Positions 16,173-25,393 of a DNA stretch of 64,000 nucleotides are shown one piece after another. Where the stretch lies: contig JAWKJY010000002.1 in the NCBI GenBank assembly GCA_041393535.1, forward strand, positions 372,001 through 436,000, given 5' to 3'. This DNA comes from JAWKJY01 sp041393535. Lineage in GTDB: Bacteria; Actinomycetota; Thermoleophilia; Gaiellales; Gaiellaceae. The stretch's first letter is position 1. Each line of letters opens with the position of its first letter. The position numbers and the translations under genes are program-made. The notes under the pieces were generated by a model, which did not search any database, had not been told where the DNA came from, and was given only the letters and a program-made list of their open reading frames with translations.

Positions 16173-17337
16173 GCTCGACGAGGCGCGCCGTGCCCTTGCG
16201 GGCGTGGCGCGCGTCACGCCCGTCTTCCGCTCGGAGACGCTCGCGCGGCTGACCGGGCGGCCGGTCCTCCTCAAGGCCGAGAACCTCCAGCGGACCGGCT
16301 CGTTCAAGATCCGCGGCGCCGTCAACCGGATCGCGGCGCTCGCGGCGAGCGAGCGCGCGGCGGGCGTCGTCGCGGCGAGCGCGGGCAACCACGGCCAGGC
16401 GGTCGCGTGGGCGGCGCGCGAGCAGGGCGTCCGGGCGACCGTCTTCATGCCCGTCGATGCGGCGATGGCCAAGGTCGACGCGACGCGCGGCTACGGCGCC
16501 GAGGTGGTCTCCGCCGGCGAGTCGGTCGACGACGCGGTCGCGGAAGCGCGCGAGCACGTCGAGCGGACCGGCGGCGTCTTCGTCCACCCGTTCGACGACC
16601 CGCTCGTGGTGGCCGGCCAGGGGACGCTCGGGCTCGAGCTTGCCGACCAGCTCGGCGACGTCGAGACGGTCGTCGTGCCGATCGGCGGGGGCGGGCTCGC
16701 GGCCGGGATCGCGCTCGCCCTCGGCGCCGAGCGGCCCGAGCTCCGCCTCGTCGGCGTCCAGGCGGAGCGCTGTGCGCCGCTCGCCGGCGGCACGAGCCTC
16801 GGGGCCACCATCGCCGACGGCATCGCGGTCAAGCGGCCGGGCGCGCTGACGACGCCGATCCTGCGCGAGCGCTACGAGGCGATCGTCACCGTCTCGGACG
16901 AGGAGGTCGCCGGCGCGATCGTGCTCGCGCTCGAGCGCGCGAAGCTGCTCGTCGAGGGCGCGGGCGCCGCGCCGATCGCCGCGCTCCTCGCCGGCCGCGT
17001 CCCCGGCGAGGGCCCGGTCTGCCTCGTCCTCTCCGGCGGGAACATCGACGCGACGCTCCTGCTGCAGGTCGCCCGCTACGGCCTGACCCGCGCCGGGCGC
17101 TACCTCGTCGTCCGCACCGAGGTGCCGGACGTCCCCGGCCAGCTCGGCCGCCTCCTGACCCTGCTCGCCGAGCACCGCGTCAACGTCGTCGAGGTCGAGC
17201 ACCAGCGGGAGGGGATCGACCTCCCGGTCACCGGCACCGGGATCGAGCTGACCCTGCTCGCGCGCGACCACGAGCACTGCGAGGAGATCCTCGAGCGCAT
17301 GCGCGAGTGGGGCTACCCCGCCGAGCGCGTGCGGTAG
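16141..17337 (+). CDS. ilvA: Threonine dehydratase (ammonia-lyase) with C-terminal ACT domain
   Basis: A 398-residue fold-type II PLP enzyme that converts threonine to 2-oxobutanoate. The PLP lysine is in TGSFKIRGA (~residue 58), SAGNHGQA near 79, and the glycine-rich phosphate loop is IGGGGLAAG near 181. The last ~75 residues (YLVVRTEVPDVPGQLGRLLTLLAEHRVNVVEVEHQ) form an ACT domain, as in short catabolic/biosynthetic TdcB-IlvA forms. GTG 16141 lies 5-6 nt after GGAGGG (16131-16136) inside meaB. Coupling to meaB is metabolically sensible: 2-oxobutanoate yields propionyl-CoA and then methylmalonyl-CoA. Confidence 0.85.
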   Translation: MAGLAAPGPRELDEARRALAGVARVTPVFRSETLARLTGRPVLLKAENLQRTGSFKIRGAVNRIAALAASERAAGVVAASAGNHGQAVAWAAREQGVRATVFMPVDAAMAKVDATRGYGAEVVSAGESVDDAVAEAREHVERTGGVFVHPFDDPLVVAGQGTLGLELADQLGDVETVVVPIGGGGLAAGIALALGAERPELRLVGVQAERCAPLAGGTSLGATIADGIAVKRPGALTTPILRERYEAIVTVSDEEVAGAIVLALERAKLLVEGAGAAPIAALLAGRVPGEGPVCLVLSGGNIDATLLLQVARYGLTRAGRYLVVRTEVPDVPGQLGRLLTLLAEHRVNVVEVEHQREGIDLPVTGTGIELTLLARDHEHCEEILERMREWGYPAERVR

Positions 17338-17474
17338 GGCCGGCGCCCCCGTGCGGCCAGCGGGGAAGACGGCCCGCGGGGCGAGGGACGCCAGGGCGCG
17401 GGACGGTCCGGGCACCGGGCCAGCCTGGCCGCCGGGCACACGCCGGTCGGTGTCGCCGGCGCTAGGCTTCCGCC

Positions 17475-17807
17475 ATGCCCACCTTCGCCGACCTGCCCGT
17501 CTCCGAGCCGTACGAGGGCTCCACCCGCCGTGCGATCGAGGGCGAGAAGGCCACCGTCATCCGCTACACGCTCGACGAGGGCCACGCGTTCCCGCTCCAC
17601 CGCCACCCCGAGGAGCAGATCACGCTCGTCGAGGCCGGCGAGCTCGACTTCACGCTGGGGACGGAGACACGGCGGGTCCAGGCCGGCGACTACGTCGTCG
17701 TCCCTCCCGACGTCGAGCACTGCGCCCGCTCGCTCAGGGGCACCGCCTCGCTCCTGTGCGTCGTCGCGCCGGCCCGCCGGGACGTCGGCGCGGTCCCCGT
17801 CGGCTAG
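17475..17807 (+). CDS. Small cupin-domain protein
   Basis: A 110-residue single cupin. Metal-ligand residues are visible in FPLHRHPEEQITLVEAGELDF (motif 1, His and Glu) and GDYVVVPPDVEHCARS (motif 2, His). Such small cupins act as sugar-binding, dioxygenase-like or regulatory proteins; nothing here decides. The leaderless signal TAGGCT (17463-17468) lies 6 nt before the ATG. The gene ends 4 bp into the convergent MFS gene. Confidence 0.75.
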   Translation: MPTFADLPVSEPYEGSTRRAIEGEKATVIRYTLDEGHAFPLHRHPEEQITLVEAGELDFTLGTETRRVQAGDYVVVPPDVEHCARSLRGTASLLCVVAPARRDVGAVPVG

Positions 17808-19000
17808 GGCCGGCGCGGCGTGAAGCCGGCGCGCAGGCGGCCGGGCGTGAACACGGTGGCGAGCGCGAGCCAGACGAGCGCGAAGGCGACGATCAGCCAG
17901 AGGCTCGTCGCGAACGAGCCCGTCGCGTCGCGCGCGGCGCCGAGGCCGAACGGCGCGATCGCCGCCAGCACGTAGCCGCCCCCGAGCATCATCCCGACGA
18001 CCGCGCCGACCTCGCCCGGCCGCCTGGTCGCGTCGAGCGGGATCAGCAGCGTGATCGTGAAGCACATCGAGAGCGACATCCCGACCAGCACGGCCCAGGC
18101 CCAGGCGCCGCCCGGGAGGAGGACGAAGCCGAGCGAGCCCACCGTGGCGAGCGCGGCCGAGGCGAGGAGCCAGCCGCGGCGCGTGCCGAAGCGGTTGACG
18201 ACGAACGGGACGGTCATGCTCGTCCCGAGGTTCGCCGCGTTCAGCACGGCGACGAGCGCGCCGGCCGCCCCGTCGCTCCAGCCGCGCTCCGTGTAGGCGT
18301 CCGGCAGCCAGGCGCCGAGGCCGTAGTAGACGATCGAGACGAGCGCGAACACGAGCAGCAGCGCCCAGGCGAGCGGGCTGCGCCATGGCAGCGGCGCCGT
18401 CGGCGGGCGCTCCGGCGGCGCCGCGCCGGGCGCCTCGCGCGTCAGCCTGATCCAGCCGAGCAGGAGCAGCCCCGTGAGCCCGGCCCAGAGCAGGAGGGTG
18501 TCGCGCCACGACCCGAGCGCGTCCGCGAGCGGCACCGCGACGGCCGCAGGGACCACCGCGGCGACCTGCAGGCCGACCATGTACGCGGACGTGGCGAGCG
18601 CGGCGCGGTGGGGGAGGCGCGCCTTCGTCACCGTCGGCGGCAGCGCCCCGGCGATCCCCATGCCGACGCCGATCGGGAAGGTGAGCAGGAGCAGCGCCCA
18701 CGCGGGCGGGACGACGGCGCGCAGCGCGCCGACCGCCGCGATCACGGCCACCATCACGCCCATCGCGCCGCGCAGGCCGAGCCGCGCCGCGACGATCCCC
18801 GCGACGGGGGCGAACAGCCCGAGGCACGCGACCGGGATCGTCTGGAAGAGCCCCGCGACCGCGTGCGAGATGCCGAGGTCGTCCTGGATCCGCGGCAGGA
18901 GCGGCTGGACGCCGATCAGCTGCGGGCGGAGCGACATCGACGCGAGCAGGAGGGCCACGAGCCACGACAGCTCGTTCCCGCGCGCCCGGCCGTCCGTCAC
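17804..19000 (-). CDS. MFS transporter, CynX/NimT-like
   Basis: A 398-residue membrane protein with about 12 hydrophobic segments. The start NELSWLVALLLASMSLRPQLIGVQPLLPRIQDDLGIS resembles the CynX/NimT (cyanate or nitroimidazole) subgroup of the major facilitator superfamily; substrate unknown. GTG 19000 overlaps the stop of the upstream SDR gene (GTGA, 18997-19000), so the two form an operon, and translation is coupled. Frame sequence upstream of 19000 belongs to a shadow of the SDR gene. Confidence 0.75.
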   Translation of the reverse strand: MTDGRARGNELSWLVALLLASMSLRPQLIGVQPLLPRIQDDLGISHAVAGLFQTIPVACLGLFAPVAGIVAARLGLRGAMGVMVAVIAAVGALRAVVPPAWALLLLTFPIGVGMGIAGALPPTVTKARLPHRAALATSAYMVGLQVAAVVPAAVAVPLADALGSWRDTLLLWAGLTGLLLLGWIRLTREAPGAAPPERPPTAPLPWRSPLAWALLLVFALVSIVYYGLGAWLPDAYTERGWSDGAAGALVAVLNAANLGTSMTVPFVVNRFGTRRGWLLASAALATVGSLGFVLLPGGAWAWAVLVGMSLSMCFTITLLIPLDATRRPGEVGAVVGMMLGGGYVLAAIAPFGLGAARDATGSFATSLWLIVAFALVWLALATVFTPGRLRAGFTPRRP

Positions 19001-19755
19001 CAGGCGGTCCAGCCCCCGTCGACCTTCAGGCAGCTGCCCGTGGTCAGGCTCGCCGCCGGCGAGCAGAGGTACGCGACCGCGTGCGCGACCTCGTCGAGCG
19101 TCCCGATCCGGCCCATCGGGATCCGGCGCTCGAGCACCTCCTGCATGAACGCCTCGTCCGCGAGGAACGGCTCCGTCAGCGGCGTCAGGATGAACGTCGG
19201 CGCCACGGTGTTGACCGTGATCCCGGCGCGCGCCCACTCGACGCCGAGCGCCTGCGCCATCCCCTCGAGCGCGTGCTTGGCGGTGCAGTAGAGCATCCGA
19301 CCGGGGTAGCCGATGTGCCCCATCTGCGATCCCATCAGGACGATGCGCCCGCCCTTGCCGCGTGCGAGCAGGTGGCGCCCCATCGCGCGCGCGGAGAGGA
19401 ACGCCGTGCGGACGTTGAGGTCCATGATCCGGTCGTACGTCTCGTCCTCGATCTCGACGGTCGGGCCGGGCTGGCTGTAGCCGGCACAGGCGACGAGGAT
19501 CGCGAGGTCGCCCTGGCTCGCGGCGCCCGAGACGGCCGCGTCGACGTCCGCGGTGACGGTCATGTCGCCCGGCACGGCGAAGGCGCGCCCGCCGAGCGCC
19601 TCGATCTCGGCGACCGCCTCCGCGAGCGGCTCCGGCCGCCGGCCGGTCACGGTGATCGACGCCCCGCGGCGCGCCAGCTCGACCGCGCACGCGCGCCCGA
19701 TCCCCGTCCCGCCGCCGGTGACGAGGGCGTGCTGGCCTGCGAGCTCTCCGGTCAT
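18997..19755 (-). CDS. Short-chain dehydrogenase/reductase (SDR)
   Basis: A 252-residue classical SDR, an NAD(P)-dependent oxidoreductase. The cofactor motif TGGGTGIGRA is near residue 11, CAGYSQ near 90, the catalytic Ser in LMGSQMGH (~141), and YCTAKHALEG with Tyr and Lys (~155-159). The C-terminus SCLKVDGGWTAW is typical. The start was placed at ATG 19755, which lies 7 nt after TAGCCT on the reverse strand (19768-19763); the longer frame to 19782 has no signal. It shares a 4-bp overlap with the downstream MFS transporter, which may move its substrate or product. Confidence 0.85.
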   Translation of the reverse strand: MTGELAGQHALVTGGGTGIGRACAVELARRGASITVTGRRPEPLAEAVAEIEALGGRAFAVPGDMTVTADVDAAVSGAASQGDLAILVACAGYSQPGPTVEIEDETYDRIMDLNVRTAFLSARAMGRHLLARGKGGRIVLMGSQMGHIGYPGRMLYCTAKHALEGMAQALGVEWARAGITVNTVAPTFILTPLTEPFLADEAFMQEVLERRIPMGRIGTLDEVAHAVAYLCSPAASLTTGSCLKVDGGWTAW

Positions 19756-19765
19756 GCGCGCAAGG

Positions 19766-20512
19766 CTACCGTTCCCTGCCACGGCGCTCCGGTGGGTCGC
19801 GCTCGTCGCCGTCGCGTTCCTCGTCGCGGCGTGCGGCGGGCCCGCGCTCCTCTCGGTCGGCCTCGTCGGCGGCCCGCTCGGCCCACGTCCCGATCGGCCT
19901 CGGCCCGGCGTGCGGGGCGGGCCAGGAGCGCGCGAGCCACGCGAGCACCGGCACGAGCGTGCAGACGAGGGCCTCGGCGCCCCCGACGATCGTCGGCACC
20001 CAGCGCGACGCGATCCCGGCCTCGGCGAACGTCCAGGGGACGCCGAGCAGGATCACGCCGGCGATCCCGGGCAGGCAGGCGGCGAGCCACCAGCGCGTCG
20101 AGCGCAGCGCGCGCTCCAGGTACTCGGCCGTCACGAGCAGGCCGAGGACGAGCCAGACGGCTGCCGTGAGCGCGACGAACGCCGTGTCCAGCGGGCCGTC
20201 GCGGTTGATGTCCCAGTTCAGGAGCAGCCAGAGGAGCGCGCCGACCGGCGGCCAGAGCGCGACGACCCACCGCGCGGACAGGCCAGCGCCGCGGGTTGCC
20301 GCACGCCCACGGGCGAGCACGGCGACGGGGATCGCGAGCAGCGCCGAGAGCCCGGCCGGATCGGCGGGGTCGGGGACGACGACGGTCAGGAGGATCGCGA
20401 CCGCGCAGGTGGCGTAGACGAGCGCGACGGGCCAGGCGGACGGCAGCGCGCCGCGCGCCTCCGTCGACGGCGCCCGGCGGCTGCTGCCCGTCCAGCGCCA
20501 GCGCCCGGCCAC
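19766..20512 (-). CDS. Hypothetical integral membrane protein
   Basis: A 248-residue protein with about six hydrophobic segments between residues 25 and 200 (for example ALVYATCAVAILLTVVV and LVLGLLVTAEYLERAL), followed by a strongly charged Arg/Glu/Asp tail of ~45 residues. No family is recognised. The GTG start at 20512 has a weak CAGAAT 9 nt upstream. It lies 10 bp upstream of the SDR gene in the same direction, and the SDR promoter is inside its last codons. Confidence 0.55.
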   Translation of the reverse strand: MAGRWRWTGSSRRAPSTEARGALPSAWPVALVYATCAVAILLTVVVPDPADPAGLSALLAIPVAVLARGRAATRGAGLSARWVVALWPPVGALLWLLLNWDINRDGPLDTAFVALTAAVWLVLGLLVTAEYLERALRSTRWWLAACLPGIAGVILLGVPWTFAEAGIASRWVPTIVGGAEALVCTLVPVLAWLARSWPAPHAGPRPIGTWAERAADEADREERGPAARRDEERDGDERDPPERRGRER

Positions 20513-20540
20513 TGGCGCGGCATTCTGGCAGAGAGGGGTG

Positions 20541-21689
20541 TCAGAGCCCGAGCCGCCGGGCGATCACGAGGCGCTGGACCTCGTTCGTGCCCTCGCCGAT
20601 CTCGAGGATCTTCTGGTCGCGGTAGAGCCGCGAGACGGCGTACTCGTCCATGAAGCCGTAGCCGCCGTGGATCTGGACGGCCTCGTTCGCGCAGCGGCGC
20701 GACAGCTCGCCCGTGTAGAGCTTCGCCATCGCGGCCGCGAGACCGTAGTCCCGCTTGCGGTCCTTCAGCCAGGCGGCGCGGTACACGAGCTGGCGCGCGG
20801 CCTCGATCTCCGTCGCCATGTCGGCGAGCTTGAACTGGATCGCCTGGAACTTCCCGATCGGGCGGCCGAAGGCGTGGCGCTCCCTCGCGTACGCGAACGC
20901 GAGGTCGTAGGCGCCCTGGGCGAGGCCGAGGCCCATCGCCGCGATCGAGATGCGCCCGCCGTCGAGGATCTCGAGGAACTGCGCGAAGCCGCGGCCGCGC
21001 TCGCCGAGGAGGTGGTCGGCGGGGACGCGGCAGCCGTCGAAGGAGAGCGCGCGCGTGTCCGAGGCCCGCCAGCCCATCTTCTTCAGCGGCGCCGAGATCT
21101 CGTAGCCGGGCGTCCCGTTCGGGACGACGATCGTCGAGATCTCCGGCGAGCCGTCGGGTCGCTCCCCCGTCACCGCGGTCACGGTCACGTGGCCGGAGAT
21201 GTCCGTGCCGGCGTTCGTGATGAACATCTTCGAGCCGTCGATCACCCACTCGTCGCCCTCGAGGCGCGCGCGCGTGCGCGTGCCGCCCGCGTCCGAGCCG
21301 GCCTCGGCCTCGGTCAGCCCGAACGCGCCGAGCCTGCGCCCCGCGGCCAGGTCGGGCAGCCAGCGCGCCTTCTGCGCGTCCGTCCCGAAGAGGAGGATCG
21401 GCATCGTCCCGAGCGACGTGTGCGCGGCCACGGTCGCGCCGACCGAGGAGTCGATCCGGGTCAGCTCCTCGACGGTGATCGCGTAGGAGAGCGTGTCGCC
21501 GCCGGCGCCGCCGTGCTCCTCCGGGATCGGGACGCCCATCAGGCCGAGCTCGGCGAGGCCCGCGACGATCTCGTACGGGAAGCGCGCCTCGCGGTCGAGC
21601 TCCTCGGCGACCGGCGCGACGCGCTCGAGCGCGAACGCGCGCACGGTCTCCCGGATCAGCTCGTGCTCGGGCGCGAGGTCGTAGTCCAC
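20541..21689 (-). CDS. Acyl-CoA dehydrogenase
   Basis: A 382-residue flavoprotein that introduces the alpha-beta double bond into acyl-CoA. FAD/substrate motifs are AFGLTEAEAGSDAGGTRTRA (~residue 122), SKMFITNAG (~153), RHAFGRPIGKFQAIQFKLADM (~265) and the catalytic-base region QKILEIGEGTNEVQRLVIAR near the C-terminus, with Glu at the short-chain/glutaryl position. Short or branched-chain substrates are likely. GTG 21689 follows TAGCCT by 6 nt on the reverse strand. With the carboxylase and hydratase genes near 27-32 kb it could serve leucine/isovalerate oxidation, but the genes are not adjacent. Confidence 0.85.
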   Translation of the reverse strand: MDYDLAPEHELIRETVRAFALERVAPVAEELDREARFPYEIVAGLAELGLMGVPIPEEHGGAGGDTLSYAITVEELTRIDSSVGATVAAHTSLGTMPILLFGTDAQKARWLPDLAAGRRLGAFGLTEAEAGSDAGGTRTRARLEGDEWVIDGSKMFITNAGTDISGHVTVTAVTGERPDGSPEISTIVVPNGTPGYEISAPLKKMGWRASDTRALSFDGCRVPADHLLGERGRGFAQFLEILDGGRISIAAMGLGLAQGAYDLAFAYARERHAFGRPIGKFQAIQFKLADMATEIEAARQLVYRAAWLKDRKRDYGLAAAMAKLYTGELSRRCANEAVQIHGGYGFMDEYAVSRLYRDQKILEIGEGTNEVQRLVIARRLGL

Positions 21690-21751
21690 GCCGGCAGGCT
21701 ACACCCGGAGCCCCTGTCGGCAGGGCCGGTGGCGTGGGGTATGGTCGCGGC

Positions 21752-22168
21752 GTGACGACGCGGTCGGAGGCGGTCGGCCTGCTGCGCAGCGCGACGTACG
21801 GCGTGCTCGCGACGACCTTCTCCGACGGTCGCCCGCACGCCGCCGTCGTCGGCGTCGCGGTGACGGACGAGCTCGAGCTGGTCTTCGACACGGTCCGCTC
21901 GTCCCGGAAGGCGCAGAACCTCGAGCGGGATCCCCGCTGCGCGTTCAGCGCCTGGGCCGGCGCGATCACGGTGCAGCTCGAGGGACGGGCCGACGTGCTC
22001 GCCGGCGTCGAGCTCGAGCGCCTCCGCCGCATCTACCTGGACGCGTTCCCCGACGGCCGGGAGCGGGCGCTCGTCGTTCCCGGGCTGATCTGGGTGCGCG
22101 TACGACCCGACTGGACACGCCTGAGCGACTACGCGACCGACCCGCCGCGCGTCGAGCTCGTCCCCTAG
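21752..22168 (+). CDS. Pyridoxamine-5'-phosphate-oxidase-fold (split-barrel) flavin-binding protein
   Basis: A 138-residue protein of the PNPOx-like / F420-flavin split-barrel family. It has the typical order: GVLATTFSDGRPHAAVVGV, ELVFDTVRSSRKAQNLERDPRCAFSAW and VQLEGRADVL. Such small actinobacterial proteins bind FMN, F420 or haem, and substrates are usually unknown. GTG 21752 lies 6 nt after TATGGT (21740-21745). It is divergent from the acyl-CoA dehydrogenase and nearly abuts the aminopeptidase stop. Confidence 0.75.
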   Translation: MTTRSEAVGLLRSATYGVLATTFSDGRPHAAVVGVAVTDELELVFDTVRSSRKAQNLERDPRCAFSAWAGAITVQLEGRADVLAGVELERLRRIYLDAFPDGRERALVVPGLIWVRVRPDWTRLSDYATDPPRVELVP

Positions 22169-22175
22169 CGCGAGG

Positions 22176-23684
22176 TCAGCTGCCGGCGGCGAGGGCGGCG
22201 GCGAGCGCGGCGAGCAGGCGCACGCCGTAGCCGGTCGCGCCCTTGTTCACGTAGTAGTCGCCGCGGCCGCGGTCGAGCGAGCCCGTGCCGGCGATGTCGA
22301 GGTGGGCCCAGGGGCCCTCGCCGGTGAACTCGGCGAGGAACGAGGCCGCGTACACGGGCCCGGCCTGGCGCAGGTCGGACGAGTTCTTGAAGTCGGCGAA
22401 GTGCGAGCCGATGTGGCGGCGGTACGTCTCGTGGAAGGGCAGCTGCCAGGCATGGTCGCCGGAGGCGCGCGCGGCGGCCAGGATGCGGTCGACCCAGCCC
22501 TGGTCGTTGCCCATCAGGCCGGCGTAGTAGTCGCCGAGCGCGATCACGACCGCGCCGGTCAGCGTTGCCAGGTCGACCATGTGGGTCGCCCCCTGCTCGC
22601 GGCACCAGGTGAGCGCGTCGGCGAGCACCAGGCGGCCCTCGGCGTCCGTGTTCGTGACCTCGATCGTCTTGCCGTTGCGGGCCGTGAGGATGTCGCCCGG
22701 GCGGTACGAGCCGCCGTCGGGCATGTTCTCGCACGACGGGATGACGGTGATCACCCGGAGCGGCAGGCCGAGCTCGGCGATCGCGCCGGCCGCGGCGAGC
22801 GCGGCCGCGCCGCCGGCCATGTCGCCCTTCATGTCCTCCATCCGGGCGGACGGCTTGATCGAGATGCCGCCGGTGTCGAACGTGATCGCCTTGCCGACGA
22901 TGCCGAGGACGACGCCGTCGACCGCGTTCGGCGGCTCGTAGCGGAGCGTGATCAGGCGCTGCTCGTTGTCGCTGCCCTGGCCCACGGCCAGCAGCGCGCC
23001 CATCCGCTCCTCGCGCAGCCGCTCGGGGCCCATGACCTCGCAGGCGAGGTGGTCGAGGCGGTCGGCGATCGCGACGGCCTCCTCGCCGAGACGGGCCGGG
23101 TACAGCTCGTTCGGCGGCATGTTGACGAGGTCGCGGCAGCGGTTCGCCCACGTCGCGACGACGGCGGCGCGGCGCGCGTCCTCCACGACCGCGTCGAGGC
23201 CCTCCCCGACGAGGACGAGGCGCGTGATCGGCTTCGGGCGCGGGTCGATCGTCTTCCAGCGGCCCGCGTCGAAGCTCGTCAGGACGACGCCGTCGACGAT
23301 CGCGCGGGCCTGGTCGGCGACCGGGACCGGGAGGGACGCGTCGACCACGAAGGCCACGGTGCCACCGGCGAGGCCGGTGATCGTCGCGGCCGTGCGCGCG
23401 GCGGCGGTGCGGATCGAGTCCGCGTCGACCTTCGCGCTGCGCCCGGCCCCGACGAGGCAGACGCGGTGCGCCGCGAGCTCGCCGAGCGTGTGGAGGGCGA
23501 GGACCTTCCCCGGCCCGCCCTTCAGCTCGCCGTCCTCGGCGAGATGCGCGAGCTTGCCTCCGAGCGCGGCGTCGAGCGCGGCGAGCGCGCCGGCCCTGGC
23601 GTCCACCGGGTCGAGCACGGGGACGCCGAGGACGTCGCACTCGACCGCCTGCGGGGCGGCGCTCGTGGCCTCGATCGTCAGCAC
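22176..23684 (-). CDS. pepA: Leucyl aminopeptidase (M17 family)
   Basis: A 502-residue cytosolic M17 metallo-aminopeptidase. The C-terminal catalytic domain shows GKAITFDTGGISIKPSARMEDMKGDMAGGAA (metal-binding Lys, Asp and Asp near residue 265), NTDAEGRLVLADAL (the M17 signature, near 345) and the helix GLMGNDQ. Two manganese or zinc ions are expected. The start was moved from the long frame to GTG 23684 because TAGCAT lies 7 nt upstream on the reverse strand and the N-terminal domain begins there. It is divergent from the MFS gene at 23787. Confidence 0.9.
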   Translation of the reverse strand: MLTIEATSAAPQAVECDVLGVPVLDPVDARAGALAALDAALGGKLAHLAEDGELKGGPGKVLALHTLGELAAHRVCLVGAGRSAKVDADSIRTAAARTAATITGLAGGTVAFVVDASLPVPVADQARAIVDGVVLTSFDAGRWKTIDPRPKPITRLVLVGEGLDAVVEDARRAAVVATWANRCRDLVNMPPNELYPARLGEEAVAIADRLDHLACEVMGPERLREERMGALLAVGQGSDNEQRLITLRYEPPNAVDGVVLGIVGKAITFDTGGISIKPSARMEDMKGDMAGGAAALAAAGAIAELGLPLRVITVIPSCENMPDGGSYRPGDILTARNGKTIEVTNTDAEGRLVLADALTWCREQGATHMVDLATLTGAVVIALGDYYAGLMGNDQGWVDRILAAARASGDHAWQLPFHETYRRHIGSHFADFKNSSDLRQAGPVYAASFLAEFTGEGPWAHLDIAGTGSLDRGRGDYYVNKGATGYGVRLLAALAAALAAGS

Positions 23685-23786
23685 CCGTCGGATGCTAGAC
23701 GGTCGGTCGGATCGTCCGACCGGGGAGCCGTTCCCGTGCGCTGCCCGGGGGAGGGACGCGCGCCGCGCGGGAGTAGACTGGGGCAC

Positions 23787-25004
23787 GTGCAGGGCATCGA
23801 CCGGCGGGCGATGGCGAGCCTCTCGGGCGGCCATGCGGCAACGGACTTCTCGCAGGGCGCGGTGTCGTCGCTGCTCGTCTTCTTCCGCGACGACCTCTCC
23901 CTGTCGTACACCCAGACGAGCGCGATCATCCTCGTCGCGACGTTCGCCTCGTCCCTGATCCAGCCGCTCTTCGGGGTCTGGTCGGACAAGCGGACGGCGA
24001 TCTGGATCATGCCGCTCGGCGTGCTCGCCTCCGGGATCGGGATCGCGCTCGCCTGCGTCGCGCCGAGCTACCCGCTGCTCCTGCTCTGCGTCCTCCTCTC
24101 GGGGATCGGCGTCGCCGCCTACCACCCGGAGGCGTCCAAGTACGCGCGCTACGTCAGCGGCACGCGCCGCGCGGGCGGGATGTCGCTCTTCTCGATCGGC
24201 GGCAACCTCGGCTTCGCGCTCGGGCCGGTCGCCGGCTCCTCGTTCGTGCTCTGGCTCGGGCTCGAGGGGGGCCTGCTGCTCGCCGTCCCGGCCGTGCTCG
24301 TCGGCGTCCTGCTCGTGGCCCTCCTGCCGTACCTGCACTCGTTCACCCCGGAGCGGGGCAAGCCGGGCGTCCGCCACGAGGGCGAGGACCAGCCGCGCGC
24401 GCTCGCGCTCCTGCTCGCGGTGGTCTCGTTCCGGTCGGTCGGGCACATGGGCCTGTTCACGTTCATCCCGCTGTGGGAGGTCGCGAAGGGCAACGGCGAG
24501 GCGCACGGCAGCCGCCTGCTCTCGCTCTTCCTGCTCTCGGGCGCGGTCGGGACGCTCCTCGGCGGCGCGCTCGCCGACCGGGTCGGCCACCGGGCGATGA
24601 CCCGCTGGAGCCACCTGGTCTCCGTGCCGCTGATCCTCGTCTACGTGCTGGTCGGGGGAATCGTCGGCGACGTCTTCGTCGTCCTGGCAGGCGGCGTGAT
24701 CATCGCGACGTTCAGCGTCACGCTCGTGATGAGCCAGGAGTACCTGCCGAGGCGGGTGGGGCTCGCCTCGGGGCTCTCGATCGGGCTGTCGATCGGCCTC
24801 GGCGGCGTTGCGGCCGTCGTGCTGGGCGGCGTCGCCGACCTGGTCGGGATCAAGACCGCCGTGATCGCGACCGTCAGCGGCCCGGTGATCGCCGCGCTGC
24901 TCACGTTCTGGCTGCCGGAGGGGCGGGCCGGGCGGACGCTCGAGCCGGAGTCGGGCGTCGCGACCGTCGCGGACGTGGTCGAGGGCGGGGCGCGGGCGCG
25001 CTGA
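23787..25004 (+). CDS. fsr: MFS transporter, fosmidomycin-resistance-protein-like
   Basis: A 405-residue, 12-segment major facilitator. The opening SLSGGHAATDFSQGAVSSLLVFFRDDLSLSYTQTSAIILVATFASSLIQPLFG matches the Fsr family closely, as do GIGVAAYHPEASKYA and YLPRRVGLASGLSIGL. Family members export fosmidomycin and related compounds; native substrates are unknown. GTG 23787 is 7 nt after TAGACT (23774-23779). No drug-related neighbours are present. Confidence 0.8.
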   Translation: MQGIDRRAMASLSGGHAATDFSQGAVSSLLVFFRDDLSLSYTQTSAIILVATFASSLIQPLFGVWSDKRTAIWIMPLGVLASGIGIALACVAPSYPLLLLCVLLSGIGVAAYHPEASKYARYVSGTRRAGGMSLFSIGGNLGFALGPVAGSSFVLWLGLEGGLLLAVPAVLVGVLLVALLPYLHSFTPERGKPGVRHEGEDQPRALALLLAVVSFRSVGHMGLFTFIPLWEVAKGNGEAHGSRLLSLFLLSGAVGTLLGGALADRVGHRAMTRWSHLVSVPLILVYVLVGGIVGDVFVVLAGGVIIATFSVTLVMSQEYLPRRVGLASGLSIGLSIGLGGVAAVVLGGVADLVGIKTAVIATVSGPVIAALLTFWLPEGRAGRTLEPESGVATVADVVEGGARAR

Positions 25005-25084
25005 GCGGCGGCGCGCCGCGGGGCGGTGGTGGTACAACGGGTCGGCCACCGGCCTGCGCCGGGCCACCAGCCACGGGAGGACAG

Positions 25085-25393
25085 ATGGTCGACAACGCCC
25101 GGGACTTCTTCGCGACGCTCGAGGGCCGGGTCCCGCCCGAGAAGATCGAGGGCATGGACGCGACGTACCGCTTCGACCTCGAGGGCGCCGGCAGCTGGCA
25201 CGTCACCGTCCGCGACGGGAAGGTCACCGTGAAGGAGTCCGACGAGCCCGCGGACTGCGTCGTCCGCTCGAGCGAGAAGACGCTCGCCAAGGTCATCCGC
25301 GGCGAGCAGAAGCCGGCCGTCGCCCTGATGCTCGGGAAGATCAAGATCGACGGCGACATGGGGCTCGCGCTGAAGCTCCAGAACATCCTCTAG
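25085..25393 (+). CDS. SCP2 sterol-binding-domain protein
   Basis: A 102-residue SCP2 (sterol carrier protein-2-like) domain alone: TYRFDLEGAGSWHVTVRDGKVTVKESDEPADCVVRSSEKTLAKVIRGEQKPAVALMLGKIKIDGDMGLALKLQNIL covers the family core, given here as residues 27-102. It likely binds lipids or acyl-CoA in the cytosol. Unlike most neighbours, it has a canonical Shine-Dalgarno (GGGAGGA, about 25073-25079) ahead of ATG 25085. Confidence 0.8.
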   Translation: MVDNARDFFATLEGRVPPEKIEGMDATYRFDLEGAGSWHVTVRDGKVTVKESDEPADCVVRSSEKTLAKVIRGEQKPAVALMLGKIKIDGDMGLALKLQNIL